DNA of 64,000 nucleotides from Girardinichthys multiradiatus. Taxonomy: Eukaryota > Chordata > Actinopteri > Cyprinodontiformes > Goodeidae. Location of the stretch: contig NC_061804.1 of the NCBI RefSeq assembly GCF_021462225.1, forward strand, positions 42,161,975-42,225,974. Reading direction: 5' to 3'. Position 1 is the stretch's first letter. Each line of letters begins with the position of its first letter. Position numbers and translations under genes: made by a program. A model generated the notes under the pieces. The model worked only from the letters and a program-made list of their open reading frames with translations, was not told the DNA's origin and ran no database searches. Positions 1-10,858 of the stretch are shown piece after piece.

Positions 1-1479
1 CCTTTATTGTGTAGCCAGTAAGCCTTTACACATCCAGTTAGCAATTTATTTTGTCTTCAATCAGTCTGATTTCTGTTTACAATAATTAACAGTGGCACTC
101 TTGTTCAGTATAAAATGTAATTACTCAGTGTTTTATTGCATATTTAGTGTTATAAAGGATTGCCTCCATTTACTGTCATATTGTCAGAAAAGTGCATTGT
201 AAATGGCTGTTGGTATGGATTTAGATTACAGCAATCAGGTTTTCTCAGTTTTCTCGCTCCAAACTAAGATAAAATAAGCCCTTTAAAATCAGTGTCAGCT
301 GTTTCCTGTTGACTAGACACATTAATTGTTAAAACAGTTTTAGCCATAAATGTTTTAAAGGTCAGTGTTAAAATCTTTATTCAGTCTAACGTTGTGGGGT
401 TAGGATTAAATTCCGTGTTGGCTATAACAACAGAGAGCACCAATTTAAATAGATTTTTGATTTGTTAGTGTTTTATTTTGTTTTTTTTAGTAGACAGAAT
501 TTGACTCCTAATTACTCCTTTCTCTGAGTAGTCATTAGCTTAAATTCCTCAGGAAATGTTCTCCTGAATTCTCTAGACTTAGAGCTGCTGACTGCTGTCT
601 ATTACAGGTATGATACTGATAACATAAAGGTAATCAACAAAACCTTTAAAAACAAAAAATTCTCAAATGAATTGACATTCATTTGAGAACACAACTGTAT
701 TCCTGCTAGACAGAGAAGAGATGATGGTGGGAGAGTAAAGGGAGCCATCTCTCAACCCAACAATGAAGAGAGGAGGATTTTATTGATCACATTGCAGCCT
801 GAACCCTCTGCCACATTCACGAGATGAAAAGTGACAAAAACATTTTGCTTGGTAGATAGGGTGGCCAATAGCTCACTCATTATTGCTACCCCAAAAACCC
901 AACCGTGGTGTGGACATTGGCTCAATGCAACTTCTGTTTCTATTAAATATGAATGTCTGTTAAATAAGCTGTAGAATAATATAATGAAGCCCAGACGCCA
1001 ACTCTAGTTTTCTGCATCCTTCTATCCAAGCACTGTCAATATTGTAACAGTATGCATAGCTATAACTGTGTGGTATGTTTCATAAGAAGAAATTTCATAA
1101 GAAGTGTCGGTAAATACAGTGTGCAATAATCTGTTTTAAATTAAAAAAAAAAAGAAAGATATTTATAGTATGAGGCGATAGAGGTAATAATTCTTGATTC
1201 AGATGTGCTATAAAAAATCAGCTGAATCCTAATTTTATTCTGATCACTGCAACCCATCATGTTTTATTAATAAAGTGAAGTAACCAGAGAGCAGAACGAA
1301 TAGGAAAACCAGCAGACAGCTGCTTTAATTAAAGATATTCATACTGACAGCAAGCCTTTGTGATCATTATGTCTCTACAGTGCTGCTGTCATTTAGATGT
1401 GCCTTCAAACTTCAGTGATTGGTTGCTGTGGATGAATTCCTACATAGCCAAGTTTGTCATGCTGCACACTAAAAAGATA
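1..1479. other. intron, no gene seen
   Basis: AT-rich sequence upstream of the first visible igsf9b exon, taken as intron. No exon with plausible splice borders, and in particular no first half of FN3-1, was found. The only structure noted is the hairpin at 660-689. Confidence 0.6.
660..689. repeat. perfect 13-bp inverted repeat, 4-base loop
   Basis: Left arm TTCTCAAATGAAT (660-672) is exactly complementary to the right arm 677-689, with loop TGAC. It lies in AT-rich intron and is not at the edge of a recognised element. Confidence 0.85.
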
Positions 1480-2126
1480 TACAGAAACTTTCAAAAGTAT
1501 TCATACCCCATGAAACTTTTCAAATTTTCATTTTGCATCAACAAACTTCAGTGTGTTTCATTGGGATTGTATGCTTTAGACCAACACAATATAGGGCATA
1601 ACTGAAGTACAAGTAAAAGTAGACATGGTTTTGTAAAAGTCTTCCTAAGTCAATGCTTTGGAGAGCCACCTTTAACAGCAATTACAGATGCAAGTCTTTG
1701 GGATACAGATCTACCAGATTAGGACATGTTGACACAAAGCTCATGCTCAGTCAGATAGATAGAAAATTACATCAGTTTTCTTGTCTTTCCACAGATTCTT
1801 ATTGGAAATTAGTTGTATACTTTGACTGGGGCATTCTAATTCATGAATATGATCAAAACCATTCTAACTCTATTGATATGTCACGGATAAATATCCTGCT
1901 GGAAGATGAACCTCTGCCACAGTCTCTGGTCTTTTTCACAGGTTTTCTTCCAGGATTTCCTTGTATTTTCCCTGTATTCACCTCCATTAATCTTCCCATG
2001 AACTCTGACCAGCTTTACTGCCCCTGCTAAAAGGAAAGCTTTCCCACAACATGATGCTGCCACCACCATGGGTGGTGTATTCAGAGTGATATGCAGTGTT
2101 AGTTTTCCACCGCACACAGAACCCTA

Positions 2127-3627
2127 CAGGTCCTTCTCAAAATATTAGCATATTATGATAAAGTTCATTATTTTCGGATGATTGTGGCATACAGCTCATG
2201 AAAACCCAAAATTCCTATCTCACAAAATTAGCATATCATTAAAAGGGTCTCTAAACGAGCTATGAACCTAATCATCTGAATCAACGAGTTAACTCTAAAC
2301 ACCTGCAAAAGATTCCTGAGGCCTTTAAAACTCCCAGCCTGGTTCATCACTCAAAACCCCAATCATGGGTAAGACTGCTGACCTGACTGCTGTCCAGAAG
2401 GCCACTATTGACACCCTCAAGCAAGAGGGTAAGACACAGAAAGACATTTCTGAACGAATAGGCTGTTCCCAGAGTGCTGTATCAAGGCACCTCAGTGGGA
2501 AGTCTGTGGGAAGGAAAAAGTGTGGCAGAAAACGCTGCACAACGAGAAGAGGTGACCGGACCTTGAGGAAGATTGTGGAGAAGGGCCGATTCCAGACCTT
2601 GGGGGACCTGCGGAAGCAGTGGACTGAGTCTGGAGTAGAAACATCCAGAGCCACCGTGCACAGGCGTGTACAGGAAATGGGCTACAGGTGCCGCATTTGA
2701 ACCAGAAACAGCGGCAGAAGCGCCTGACCTGGGCTACAGAGAAGCAGCACTGGACTGTTGCTCAGTGGTCCAAAGTACTTTTTTCGGATGAAAGCAAATT
2801 CTGCATGTCATTCGGAAATCAAGGTGCCAGAGTCTGGAGGAAGACTGGGGAGAAGGAAATGCCAAAATGCCAGAAGTCCAGTGTCAAGTACCCACAGTCA
2901 GTGATGGTCTGGGGTGCCGTGTCAGCTGCTGGTGTTGGTCCACTGTGTTTTATCAAGGGCAGGGTCAATGCAGCTAGCTATCAGGAGATTTTGGAGCACT
3001 TCATGCTTCCATCTGCTGAAAAGCTTTATGGAGATGAAGATTTCATTTTTCAGCACGACCTGGCACCTGCTCACAGTGCCAAAACCACTGGTAAATGATT
3101 TACTGACCATGGTATCACTGTGCTCAATTGGCCTGCCAACTCTCCTGACCTGAACCCCATAGAGAATCTGTGGGATATTGTGAAGAGAACGTTGAGAGAC
3201 TCAAGACCCAACACTCTGGATGAGCTAAAGGCCGCTATCGAAGCATCCTGGGCCTCCATAAGACCTCAGCAGTGCCACAGGCTGATTGCCTCCATGCCAC
3301 GCCGCATTGAAGCAGTTATTTCTGCAAAAGGATTCCTGACCAAGTATTGAGTGCATAACTGTACATGATTATTTGAAGGTTGACGCTTTTTGTATTAAAA
3401 ACACTTTTTTTTTATTGGTCGGATGAAATATGCTAATTTTGTGAGATAGGAATTTTGGGTTTTCATGAGCTGTATGCCAAAATCATCTGTATTAAGACAA
3501 TAAAAGACCTGAAATATTTCAGTTAGTGTGCAATGACTCTAAAATATATGAATGTTAAATTTTCATCATGACATTATGGAAAATAATGAACTTTATCAAA
3601 ATATGCTAATATTTTGAGAAGGACCTG
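2127..3627 (+). mobile_element. Tc1-like transposon, copy 1, nested
   Basis: Flanked by TA dinucleotides (2125-2126, 3628-3629). The ends are inverted: caggtccttctcaaaatat at the left and its complement at the right. The left terminal repeat is shortened: after ttcattattttc it jumps to ggatgattg, whereas the right repeat and the second copy at 43063 carry about 100 further bases there. The same family recurs at 43063-44674 in the same orientation. Confidence 0.9.
2365..3350 (+). pseudogene. Tc1-like transposase, broken (copy 1)
   Basis: DDE-type transposase of about 340 codons that would cut and paste its own element. The first frame (2365-2700) begins MGKTADLTAVQKATID and contains the paired helix-turn-helix DNA-binding region (ISERIGCSQSAVSRHLSGK). 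A 19-base deletion after GYRCRI shifts the frame, seen by comparison with copy 2. The second part (2688-3098) carries the first catalytic Asp in FSDESKF and the second in QHDLAPAHS; it stops where copy 2 has a Trp codon (TGG to TGA, 3096-3098). The last part holds NSPDLNPIENLWD with the catalytic Glu (DD34E pattern) and ends at 3350. Confidence 0.9.
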
Positions 3628-4218
3628 TATATGGTAGCCAGACATTTCAGTTTTGGTCCCATCTCAACGGAGCACCTTTTTCTGCAGGTTTGCTGTGTCC
3701 TCCAGTTGTGCCAAACTGGAAATTGGGTCTTTTATGGCTTTCTTTTAATATTGACTTTCATATTGCCACTCATCCATAAGGGCTATACTTTGGTAGAGTA
3801 CTGGACTAATACTGTATTTATCCTGCCTATAGATTCCCCCACCTGAGCGGTGGTTCTCTGCAGCTCCTCCAGAGTTACCATGTATCTCTGGGCTGCTTTT
3901 CTGATTATTGCTTTCATTACCCTTCCTGTCGGTTTAGGTGACTACCTTTACTTTGGTAGGTTAACAGCTGTGCCCTGCTTTGGCCCAACTCTTTGTCTGC
4001 TGGACTGAACAGGTGATTTCTGATTACTCTGGGCTTTATTTGGATAAATGAGAGGAAAGGGGACTGAATGTGAATGCATGCCACTCTTTTCTGATTTTCA
4101 TTTATAAATAAAAAAATTAAATTAAAAAGGAATCCCAATGAAATGCTTTGAAATTTGTGGTTATATTACGACAAAAGGTGGAAAAGGTCAACAGGTATGA
4201 ATACTTCAAGGGACTGTA

Positions 4219-5356
4219 TTAAATAAACTGTAGAAATGTGATCGTTCTCAGTAATACATTGATAACCTTTTTAAAAAACTGGACTTCAGGCAGTTTTTAT
4301 ATTTCTTTAGCACCATTGGTTATATAAGTATAATTACTTCTACATTTCTTTACAATAAATAAATGTATGGATTAAACTGTGCTCTAGATACAGCTGTGTA
4401 GTTATTGCATGTGTGTAATTGTCTGCTTTGGTTAGTGATGAAGATCATTCAGTGTGAGCGTATGGCATGGCTAAAGGGCAAGCTGAAAAGTTGAACGCAG
4501 CATGATTCAATAACTGTTAAGTGGATGACATGTTCTTAACAATCAAGAATAAAATGTATTAGTTTATGTATGTTTTACTGGAATGTTTACATGATTAACA
4601 GTTATCGAGCAGAAGGAAAGACTCTCCCAACAAAAGGATAAGTGTCTGATTTACTGCCTAGGCAACTGCTAAGCTGAAGCTAAGCCCAGCGGTCTGCAGC
4701 TTGGGGTTGTAATTAGTGTAAACAAGCAGGTGCCATGCTGTACTTTTTATTATTGAGAATCATTACACTTTTAATATCTACCCTTGTAAGAAGCCCTAAA
4801 GAAATTCTGGGCTGTTAATTCAGTTTATTAGGTCAATTCTTACTGAATTGACCTAATAAAACTGGCCATGTTATAGTGAAGAAATGAGACAGAGTACATT
4901 ACCTGTTCCTTGGAGGTGAGAAGTTAGATCTCTAACGTTACATCCGACCTAACCATGTGCCAGAAGCAAGTTGGACAATTGTCAGATTTGCTTATTCTTT
5001 TGCCTTTTGACCAGGCATACATGCTGATAATAATATACACATCGTAGCCATATTTAATTTTGCATTCAGGGGTGAGAATCTTCTGATCACAGAAGTGAAA
5101 CACATCAATAGGATCATATATCTAGATTCCCTTCCCCTGACCTACCCAAAAGCTGTAGTAATACCAGGACATTTTTCTGCTATTTTCCTTTTTTTGACTT
5201 TCTGTGTTCCACAATTTGTGGAGTTTTTAAAGGTATTAATAAGTGTTAGAGACAATATAAAGATAAATACCTAGACAGTTCCATTATTTTACTGTCTGTT
5301 TGCTGTGTCATTTTTTCCTGTTGTTCCACTTACATCTCACCTTAACTTCTATTCAG
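4219..5356. other. intron, no gene seen
   Basis: AT-rich intron between the nested transposons and the FN3-1 exon. It contains the hairpin at 4824-4860 and the pyrimidine-rich acceptor tract just before 5357; nothing else is recognisable. Confidence 0.6.
4824..4860. repeat. perfect 16-bp inverted repeat, 5-base loop
   Basis: Left arm TTTATTAGGTCAATTC (4824-4839), loop TTACT, and an exactly complementary right arm (4845-4860). Outward from the stem, cag and ctg allow a few more pairs with one bulge. It is about 500 bases upstream of the FN3-1 exon. Confidence 0.88.
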
Positions 5357-5532
5357 GTTGAAAAGGGAACGTTTAGGTCCACACGACTGGGTTTCCATAC
5401 CAGTACCTGGAGGCCAGGACTGGATGGTGGTGCCGGGCTTGGAGCCAGAGACAACATACCAGTTTAGTGTCCTGTCTCAAAATAAGCTTGGCACAGGCCC
5501 CTTCAGCGAGGTTGTCACTGTGAACACTCTAG
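5357..5532 (+). CDS. igsf9b: igsf9b exon: C-terminal part of FN3 domain 1
   Basis: The exon follows a pyrimidine-rich acceptor ending attcag and ends at donor gtgagt (5533). The first base completes a codon begun in an exon outside the window; translation then gives LKRERLGPHDW, a central Gly/Val-rich strand, the FN3 hallmark LEPETTYQFSV, and NKLGTGPFSEVVTVNTL. The Tyr-containing LxPxTxYxF motif and the NxxGxGPFSE turn are typical of fibronectin III strands E to G. It ends in phase 1: the last g joins ta of the next exon to make Val. No exon for the first half of this FN3 domain was found in 1-5356. Confidence 0.85.
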
Positions 5533-6425
5533 GTGAGTATACCCACCTATCGCCTAATGGGAAGGAAATCCAAAATTAACATGACTTGGGAAGCTGGATG
5601 AATACAATAGCAAATCAACCACCCATGTTTAGGTTGAGCTACATGGTAAATCACTGAAAACGGTTTCAACTTTATTCTTCATAATTGAATTAGATACTTT
5701 TCTAAAATTTATGCATGACATATTCATAAAAACATTAATAGGTAGTTTCTGAAAATATCCAGACAGGTGAGAGGTGCTTCTTTAATGTTGCTCTGTCATT
5801 AACTAGGGGTTTGTTGCAGGACCAAAGTGCAAACAGTAGTTTGGGAGTTGACAGAACTGGTGAAAACAGGACAAGGAGCATAGGCAATGAGACTGGCATG
5901 GAATGGGAAGGCAAAAAGTAGAAACAGTAAAGAACAATGAAAACCAAACAGCTTATATAGAGAGTGAAGAGCAGGCAGGATAAGGAGGTGAGGGTAATCA
6001 GGAGGAGATGAGGAACAACTGAGACCAATGAAGACAGAGAGAGAGAGAGCTGAGGTTGAAGAGTAATGAGCAGGAGCAGACAGAGAGAAACATTACGGAG
6101 GAATCCAGCAGAATAATATTATTACAAAACATCTACATTAAAAAATAGAAGGCACCTCTTCAACTTGTTTGTTCAAGGAGACAACTGATGATCTAGATTC
6201 ACATTTCAATTCACAAGTAAACTTATAATATTTTATGTCAGAGAAGTTCAGTGTTTTAGATCTGGGGTTGCCAGTGGGCCGGCTGCATACTTTGGGCCGC
6301 AGACTCAGTGTTAATATAAATCGGTCACTGGTAACAAGTGACTAAATCAGGTGTGTAAAACTCACCATGCTTGATAAAATCATTATTTCCCCCCATTTTC
6401 ATTAAAATCTTTGCTAAAATACAAT
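5533..6425. other. intron with T-poor repeat-like block
   Basis: Intron after the FN3-1 exon. From about 5815 to 6100 the plus strand is purine-rich and T-poor (aacaggacaaggagc, gaggtgagggtaatcagg, gagagagag). This resembles the longer block at 35870-36720 and is probably a dispersed repeat. No gene seen. Confidence 0.45.
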
Positions 6426-7527
6426 ACAGAATGGCTCCTTGCACAAAGGACCACTACCTCCACCTTTGTTCAAGGAGGAACAGGAGGAGCACTGCCAGAG
6501 CCCTGCAAAATGACCTCCAGCAGGCCACAAATGTGCATGTGTCTGCACAAACGGTTAGAAACCGACTCCATGAGGATGGTATGAGGGCCCGACGTCCACA
6601 AATGGGGGTTGTGCTCACAGTCCAACACCATGCAGGACGCTTGGCATTTGCCAGAGAACACCATGATTGGCAAATTCACCACTGGCGCCCTGAGCTCTTC
6701 ACAGATGAAAGCAAGTTCACACTGAGCACATGTGACAGACGTGACAGAGCTCTCGTTGAGAGCGATCTGCTGCCTGCAACATCCTTCAGCATGACCGGTT
6801 TGGCAGTGGGTCAGTAATGGTGTGGGGTGGCATTTCTTTGGAGGGCCACACGGCCCTCCATGTGCTCGCCAGAGGTAGCCTGACTGCCATTAGGTACTGA
6901 GATGAGATCCTCAGACCCCTTGTGAGACCATATGCTGGTGCGGTTGGCCCTGGGTTCCTCCTAATGCAGGACAATGCTAGACCTCATGTGGCTGGAGTGT
7001 GTCAGCAGTTCCTGCAAGATGAAGACATTGAAGCTATGGACTGGCCCACCCGTTCCCCAGACCTGAATCCGATTGAGCTCATCTGGAACATCATGTCTCG
7101 CTCCATCCACCAACGTCATGTTGCTCCACAGTCTGTCCAGGAGTTGGCGGATGCTTTAGTCCAGGTCTGGGAGGAGATCCCTCAGGAGACCATCCACCAT
7201 CTCATCAGGAGCATGTCCAGGCATAGTAGGGAGGTCATACAGACACATGGAGACCACACACAATACTGAGCCTCATTTTGACTTGTTTTAAGGACATTAC
7301 ATCAAAGTTGGATCAGCCTGTAGTGTGTTTTTCCACTTTAATTTTGTGTGAGACTCCAAATCCAGGCCTCCATTGGTTAATAAATTTGATTTCCATTGAT
7401 GATTTTTGTGTGATTTTGTTGTCAGCACATTCAACTTTGTACAGAACAAAGTATTCAATGAGAATATTTCATTCATTCAGATCTAAGATGTGTTATTTGA
7501 GTGTTCCCTTTATTTTTTTGAGCAGCG
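6425..7527 (+). mobile_element. 5'-truncated Tc1-like transposon, second family
   Basis: The right end carries the common teleost Tc1 terminus ttatttttttgagcagcgta, with TA at 7528-7529. No matching left terminus was seen before 6425, so the copy is 5' truncated and starts within the transposase N-terminal domain. Confidence 0.75.
6432..7269 (+). pseudogene. Tc1-like transposase, truncated and frameshifted
   Basis: The first part (to 6817) has [18 protein letters not shown] and [18 protein letters not shown], the second helix-turn-helix, then [10 protein letters not shown] with the first catalytic Asp. The frame breaks near 6740-6900. The second part (6922-7269) carries LMQDNARPHVAG with the second Asp and SPDLNPIELIWNIMSR with the Glu, ending HGDHTQY. 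The order and spacing are those of a DD34E transposase. The 5' portion is missing and at least one frameshift makes it inactive. Confidence 0.85.
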
Positions 7528-7529
7528 TA

Positions 7530-8225
7530 TATGTGATTTATTCAAAATTCTATAAAATCTGTCTTTTTGGATTCTTATTTTAATTTTTCCATTTTAAAAA
7601 AATTCCAAAATGGTTTGGAGTCAATTCTCTAATTGTGGAGGGGTTGGGCTCAACCACCTTCTCATAATCACTTTCTTGTCAGAGGGCCTAAAGCAGTTTA
7701 ATATTTCTTCTTTTTTCAAGCTCCGGTACCTGACCCAATTATAGATTTCGAAAATTGCCTGTTGTTTGAGTTCTAAACATGTCATTTCATACCTTATTAA
7801 TATCAACCCAGTAACTGTTTAACTTGGGGCATTCCCAGAAAATGTTATAGTAATGTGCTGCTGTTGAACCACATTGCCTCCAGCACACTATATTAACCTT
7901 GACAAGGAGTCTTAAAGTATCTACTGATATTTTTAACAGTGCTCCCTCCACTCAAAAGAGTTGGTGGAAGACCACTAAAAGTTCCATATATTCTCCCAGT
8001 CGTGTTCCGAGCATGCTTGGATTTTCAGCAGGTAAATCTGAACATGAAACAGGTCCTTGCTACCAAAAGGGATCTTCAAGAACACTGTTGCAATAATAGC
8101 TGCAAAATGCAGTTAATTGTTGGCATTGGCAACTTAGTGCCATGATGTTGGTCATGAATACAAGGTGAGTATGATGATTGTGATTATGTTGATACTTAAA
8201 GAAATAATATTCAAACATAATTTTC
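7530..8225. other. intron, no gene seen
   Basis: Intron sequence between the Tc1-like copy and the LINE fragment. No conserved motif recognised. Confidence 0.5.
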
Positions 8226-8985
8226 CACTGTTATGTTGACGACACCCAGCTCTAACCCTGTTCTACGTCCACACCCACTTCCCCCTGTGACTGTTTACAG
8301 AAAATCAAAGTCTGGTTTTCATCTAATTTTCTCAAACTCAACCATGATAAAACAGAAACCTTCCTGGTTGGGACCAAATCCATCCTCCTAAATCCTTCCA
8401 GTTTTACCTTCACCATTGACAACTCATCTTTTTCTTCATCCACTCAGGTTACAAGTATGGGTATCATCCTTGACGGCACTTTATCTTTTCAAACACACGT
8501 CAACAATAGCACCCGGTCCGCCTACGTCCACATATGCAATATTAGCCACCTCCCCCCATCCCTTACTGCTGCCACAACTGCAATCCTGGTCCACACTCTT
8601 GTCACATCTCGTCTGGATTACTGCAACTCTCTTCTCTTCAGTCTCTCCCATAAATCCATTCACAAACTCTAACTGGTCCAGAACGCCGCTGCCTGTGTCA
8701 TCTCTACAACACCACCTACCAGTCACATTTCATCAGTACTTTAACAGCTCCACTGGCTCCCAATCAGATATTGTCTGGAATTCGAAATCTCTATACATTT
8801 AAGGCCTTTCATCACTTTGTTCCTTTGTATCTGTTTGACCTCCTCCACAAAACACTCCCCCTCTCTTAGGTCAGCCTCCTCTATCAGTCTCATTGTTCCC
8901 TCTGATCGTCTGACCATTAAGGGATTCAGGCCTTTCAGCCGATCTAAAATGTATTATTATTATTATTATTATTATTATTACATAA
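8225..8985 (+). mobile_element. L2-type LINE 3' fragment
   Basis: Fragment of a non-LTR retrotransposon reverse transcriptase. It opens with the catalytic box YVDDTQL (near 8236), then FLKLNHDKTETFLVGT, LGxxLDGTLSFQTHVN (8457-8510), LVTSRLDYCNSLLF and LHWLP-type downstream blocks, with stops and shifts near 8670-8780. It ends in a (TAT)n tract at 8949-8981, as LINE copies often do. The endonuclease and most of the RT are missing (5' truncation). Confidence 0.75.
8949..8981. repeat. (TAT)n microsatellite
   Basis: About eleven tandem trinucleotides at the 3' end of the LINE fragment; they probably grew from its terminal repeat. Confidence 0.9.
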
Positions 8986-9904
8986 ATGAGCATGTGACTG
9001 ATATAGGACCTAGAAGCCAGAATATGGACATGCACCTGATTTATCATTACTTAAAACTGAGATCACATGTGTGTGACAACAGAGACTTTGGACCAGTTTC
9101 TGCCCTGCCCTGACCCTGGTGTCCTTCTGACTGGTTGAACAGCTCTTTGGTACCATACTTTAATCTAACAAAATCAATGCTCAGTTAGCCATTTAACATT
9201 TCATATACACCATAGGACAACATCCTATGCCCATTCTAAAAAACTGTATTTGGAAATAACAATTTCAGGATTTCTATTGTGTAGGTTTAAAGATGGAGTT
9301 ACAGCAGCTTTTTTAACATCCTAAAAAGATTGTTGTTCAGTCCTTTTTATTTTGTAAAATAAAGCAAACATTTCATCTTGTTATACCAGTGATTATCAGT
9401 GTAACAGTCTTAAAACGTACCTTAAAGCTTTAGTTGTTATATGTTTGGATTTCTTATTTCAGCTTTGAGGCATGAGGCATTATTGGTGCTCTATCTAAGG
9501 GTAAATGAAGCTGTCAAAGATTATTATGCAAAGATACATGACATGCTGAAAATGGAGATAACTATCCACGCTGCATCACTTTCACTGTGAGCCACGAGGA
9601 GAAACAAAGGTCAAAGCTTTCTGCTGAGGGGCTGCTCCTGGTCTCTCTCCATCTTAAAATCTTTCCTCCTTTCATTTCTTAGTAGTTTTAGTTCTATTTT
9701 AGTAGGAACAGGTGTGCTGGAAATGGGACTAATAGACAGGGTCAAACTGTCATTTTGTTACCTCATTTATCTTAGGCCTTTCTTTTATCCATTTCCAACC
9801 TCTGTTTGGTTGGGTTTCGGGGAGTAATTTATCCTTTGATTAGTCTGTAAGGTTATAAGGTCCACAAATACTTGGTGAGGTGTAGGCATTCATTAGGGGC
9901 TCTA
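8986..9904. other. intron, no gene seen
   Basis: No exon, RNA gene or recognisable element. Confidence 0.5.
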
Positions 9905-10255
9905 CTAGAGCTTCACAATACATCTAGTCCCAGTCATCGTCACAATATCAATGTGTGCAAAATCACAATTGGAAAGAACTGCTTTAATGTTATATTTGAC
10001 TGGCTTTAATATTTCAGCTGACATGCAATAAAATCTGTTCCAATAATAATATGTTTGGTCACTTAGCTGGAGGTTCCCCATAGCTCACACAGAACTTAGT
10101 GACTAACATGCTATAGCTCATGGTGGGATTTGAAACTCTGTGGTAAAGGAAAAAAAAGATCAGTGGAAACTGTGGCTTTAATGTAATTAATATTGTCATT
10201 AAAATATTCACCGATATTCTTACCATGTCATCATTTCTTAATATCATCCAACCAT
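9905..10255. mobile_element. degraded non-autonomous hAT-like element
   Basis: The left part (cttcacaatacatct, then atcgtcacaatatcaatgtg) and the right part (ttcaccgatattcttacc, then aatatcatccaacc) resemble the ends of the common fish repeat that begins with a gctgcacgatat-type terminus. The ends are diverged and the target duplication cannot be read. Confidence 0.4.
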
Positions 10256-10631
10256 AGGTGCAACCTGTTGCCCTGGTAGCCAGGTCAGTGGAAGAACAAG
10301 CTTGATGGTTTCTGTAACTGTAACCTGCTTCAACCCTTCACTATGTTATTCTGAGAGCAGAGTTTACTTCGCCTTTTTATTAAAATCATTTTTAGATCAT
10401 TTGGTCCTTCAGCTGCCTTTAATCTAAGTTGGTCCAGATGGCTACAAGCAGTGACTTGAACCTTTAATACGGCCAAATCAGAAGATATGACCTAACTACT
10501 GTACAGGCATGTTCAATGTTTTGTTATTAAAAGGTCCAGAATGTTGTGAAAACAGGTGTTTTACTCAAGAAAAATCTGGAATTTTAAAATGAAATTTGCA
10601 TCAATATCCCAAACCTGATATGTTCTTTCAG

Positions 10632-10858
10632 TATTTCCTACAAGTACCCCTGAACCATTGGTGCTGCTTACCCCACCACGGTGCCTCACAGCCAATCGCA
10701 CGCAGCAGGGAGTCCTGCTCACCTGGATCCCACCTGCCAATCACACAGCACCTATCCAGCGTTATGTAATGGAGTTTCGTCTGGGGGAACGATGGGAGAT
10801 CTTGGACGACAGCATTCCTGCAGGAGAGTTGGAGCTGCTTGCCCGAGACCTTATCCAG
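10632..10858 (+). CDS. igsf9b: igsf9b exon: FN3 domain 2, first part
   Basis: The acceptor is tgttctttcag and the donor gtaaaa. The exon joins the previous one to read VNTL-VFPTSTPEPLVLL and then PPRCLTANRTQQGVLLTW, closely matching the start of the second FN3 domain of IGSF9B as I remember it. The conserved FN3 Trp sits in LLTWIPP and the YxMEF strand in QRYVMEFRLGERWEILDD. NRT and NHT are possible N-glycosylation sites. It ends in phase 0 after DLIQ, so the next exon begins with a whole codon. Confidence 0.88.

Larger units (their letters stand above)
1482..4216 (-). mobile_element. old Tc1-like transposon (minus), interrupted by a second Tc1-like element
   Basis: TA-flanked ends carry related terminal repeats: caaaagtattcatac on the left (from about 1490) and its inverse gtatgaatactt on the right (to about 4210). 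Between them the minus strand holds fragments of a Tc1-like transposase. In 1881-2117 one reads GAVKLVRVHGKINGGEY and then WQRFIFQQDIYP, the region of the second catalytic Asp. The coding part is broken by the insertion at 2125-3629 and continues on the other side near 3630-3800. It is about 1.2 kb without the insertion. It is degraded and certainly inactive. Confidence 0.75.
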
